64,000 nt of DNA, from positions 10,206,902 to 10,270,901 of the forward strand of contig NC_087076.1 in the NCBI RefSeq assembly GCF_026151205.1, in the 5' to 3' direction. How positions within the stretch are numbered: the first letter of the stretch is position 1; every line of letters begins with the position of its first letter. The DNA is from Bolinopsis microptera. Its lineage: Eukaryota; Ctenophora; Tentaculata; Lobata; Bolinopsidae. Below the pieces are notes generated by a model. That model searched no databases and was not told the DNA's origin. It was given only the letters and a program-made list of their open reading frames with translations. Shown here in pieces: positions 62,557-64,000 of the stretch. Made by a program: the position numbers and the translations under genes.

Positions 62557-63753
62557 TCCAGAGAGTGATCCACCGAAGTAGGTCTTTGAGCCACTTGATT
62601 TCTGAGAACTATAACCAAGATGACAGTGAAGAGAGTTCTATGAATTCACAGAAGGATCAGACTTACGAATTGGCCTATGAAAGTATAATCTCAGCTCTTG
62701 ATCATGGCCATAAGGATCCGCTAGAGTTTTGTGAGGATCAAATCCACAAATTTGCCCATAAAAGTGGAACCTCAGGCCATGATCATAGTCATAAGAATTG
62801 CTCTACCGTTCGTCTGAATCCAGTCAAGAGAGTGATCTCCCGAAGTAGGTCTTTCAGCCACTTGATTTCTAGAAAATCACCTAAAGATGTTAGCCACGAG
62901 AGTTCTTATTCTACGGATTCCTTGAAGGATCAGCCATACCGACTGACCTTTAAAAGTGAAATCTTAGCCCTTGATCATAGTCAAGAGAATTGTTCGACCG
63001 TTCGTATGAATCCAGTCAAGAGAGTGATCCGCCGAACTAGGTCTTTGAGCCACTTGATTTCTGGGAATTCTTTGGATTCCTGGAAGAATAAGACTTACGA
63101 GTTGACCTATGAAGGTGATATTTCGACCAATGATCATGATCCTAGCCATAAGGATCCACTGGAGTTTTGTAAGGATCATATCCACGAAGTGACCCATAAA
63201 ATTGGAGTCCCAGCCCATGATCATAGCCATGGGAACCCACTGCAGTTTTGTAAGGATCAAATCCATAAATTTACCCATAAAAGTGGAGTCTCAGCCCATG
63301 ACCACAACCATAAGGATCCACTGGAGTTTGGTAAGGATCATACCTACGAAGTAGCTGGTCATAAAAGTGTCTTAGCCAATGATCATAATCATGAGAATCC
63401 ATTTCATTTTATAAAGGATCGGATCCATAAATTTACTCATAAAAATACAAGTGGAGGCTCAGTCCATAGTCACAGTCATGAGAATCCACTACAGTTTTGT
63501 AAGGATCAGATCCACAAACTAACTCACAAAAGTGGAGTCTCAGCCCATGATCCTAGCCATGAGTATTCTTTGGATTTCGACGACGATCAGATTCATAGAC
63601 TAACCTATAGACCTCGAATTCATAGCCATCCGAGTACGGACCCATTGGGCCACATGCCTTACCACGGATCCTACGGAAGCTTAGTGAGATCGAAAAAGAC
63701 CACACCGATGAGTCCAATTATTGAGGGGCTTGACTTGGACTTCCCTGACTTTG
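62557..63753 (+). CDS. Histidine-rich repeat exon of the large gene, continues past window
   Basis: Start at 62557 assumes the acceptor GAATCCAG, which fits phase 1 (G-TC, Val) after 60688; alternatively translation could start at the ATG 62535 (MTVRMNPV). The end is TTTG before GTAAGTG, again phase 1. About 398 codons are made of a roughly 27-residue unit, consensus HDHSHKDPLEFCKDQIHKFT plus HKSGVSA, in about seven clear and three diverged copies. Three times the unit is interrupted by VRMNPVKRVI plus a basic RSRSLSHLIS segment. The HDHSH clusters and the Cys in EFCKD suggest metal binding, and RSRSLS fits kinase or 14-3-3 sites; both are inference. The array ends with SHPSTDPLGHMPYHGSYGSL, then TTPMSPIIEGLDLDFPDFG. 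No stop is reached, so the protein continues beyond the window. Confidence 0.72.
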
Positions 63754-64000
63754 GTAAGTGAACAGATTAGACATAAACTATTTGTTTGTTCAACTATTTG
63801 TGATTTATAGAATTTAAAAAGCTTGCTTATTATCATCAAATTTTTTGCAAATTTCACACCTATTTTTTGTTGTGCGAAAGTGTCCTGTTGCTTGCAATAG
63901 CTCCTACAAATTACCAGACCCGCACGGCCGGGCACCATTGACCATTAAAAGTTTAGGAATATTCTTGGACAATTATCAAAATTACATCGTCAACTCTTTA
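63754..64000 (+). other. Start of the next intron
   Basis: Begins GTAAGTGAACAG. No exon is visible before the window ends. Confidence 0.6.

Noticed and set aside
62964-63278. 104-codon ORF on the minus strand
   Set aside because: Antisense shadow of the histidine-rich repeat exon.

Overview
The window looks like nuclear DNA of an invertebrate animal. It is AT-rich, full of simple and tandem repeats and palindromic elements, and its coding sequence sits in short exons with GT/AG borders separated by introns of up to about 16 kb. There is no bacterial gene density and no operon. No tRNA, rRNA or CRISPR array was seen. The phylum cannot be fixed from the sequence; a non-bilaterian or other invertebrate metazoan is only a guess.

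Region by region. Positions 1-5.8 kb are dominated by inverted-repeat (mobile-element-like) DNA, including a foldback element of about 1.9 kb at 3820-5704. Positions 5.8-24 kb hold mostly non-coding sequence with a 42-bp repeat, an AT/GA microsatellite, a pyrimidine minisatellite, a 35-bp minisatellite, a small element with terminal inverted plus internal direct repeats (22270-23076) and a G20 tract in the loop of an inverted repeat. Two weak cysteine-containing ORFs lie on the minus strand near 12.2-12.9 kb.

From about 24.6 or 31.6 kb to beyond the right edge, the plus strand carries one large gene that I assembled by hand from splice borders and reading phase. Core exons: 31606-31656, 33033-33306, 49620-50941, 51152-51228, 51461-51547, 58116-58229, 59563-59670, 59801-59819, 60590-60688 and 62557-63753, continuing past the window. 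Every junction in this chain keeps the frame. From the in-frame ATG at 33053 the product is about 1,090 residues without any recognisable catalytic or membrane domain: acidic and serine-rich, with a basic Arg-x-x-Ser motif recurring in most exons (SRSRSL, RSKSCGDL, KRCMSL, RRKSSSL, SRKSSY, RSRSLSHL). The last exon in view is one long histidine-rich repeat array of about 27-residue units. I recognise no known family. The best reading is an intrinsically disordered, heavily phosphorylated scaffold or the disordered N-terminal half of a larger protein, with several candidate alternative starts (24650, 33053) and alternative ends (54283-54324, 59801-59875, 60204-60358, 61119-61288).

All exon calls come from reading splice sites, phase and peptide composition; none was checked against RNA or databases.
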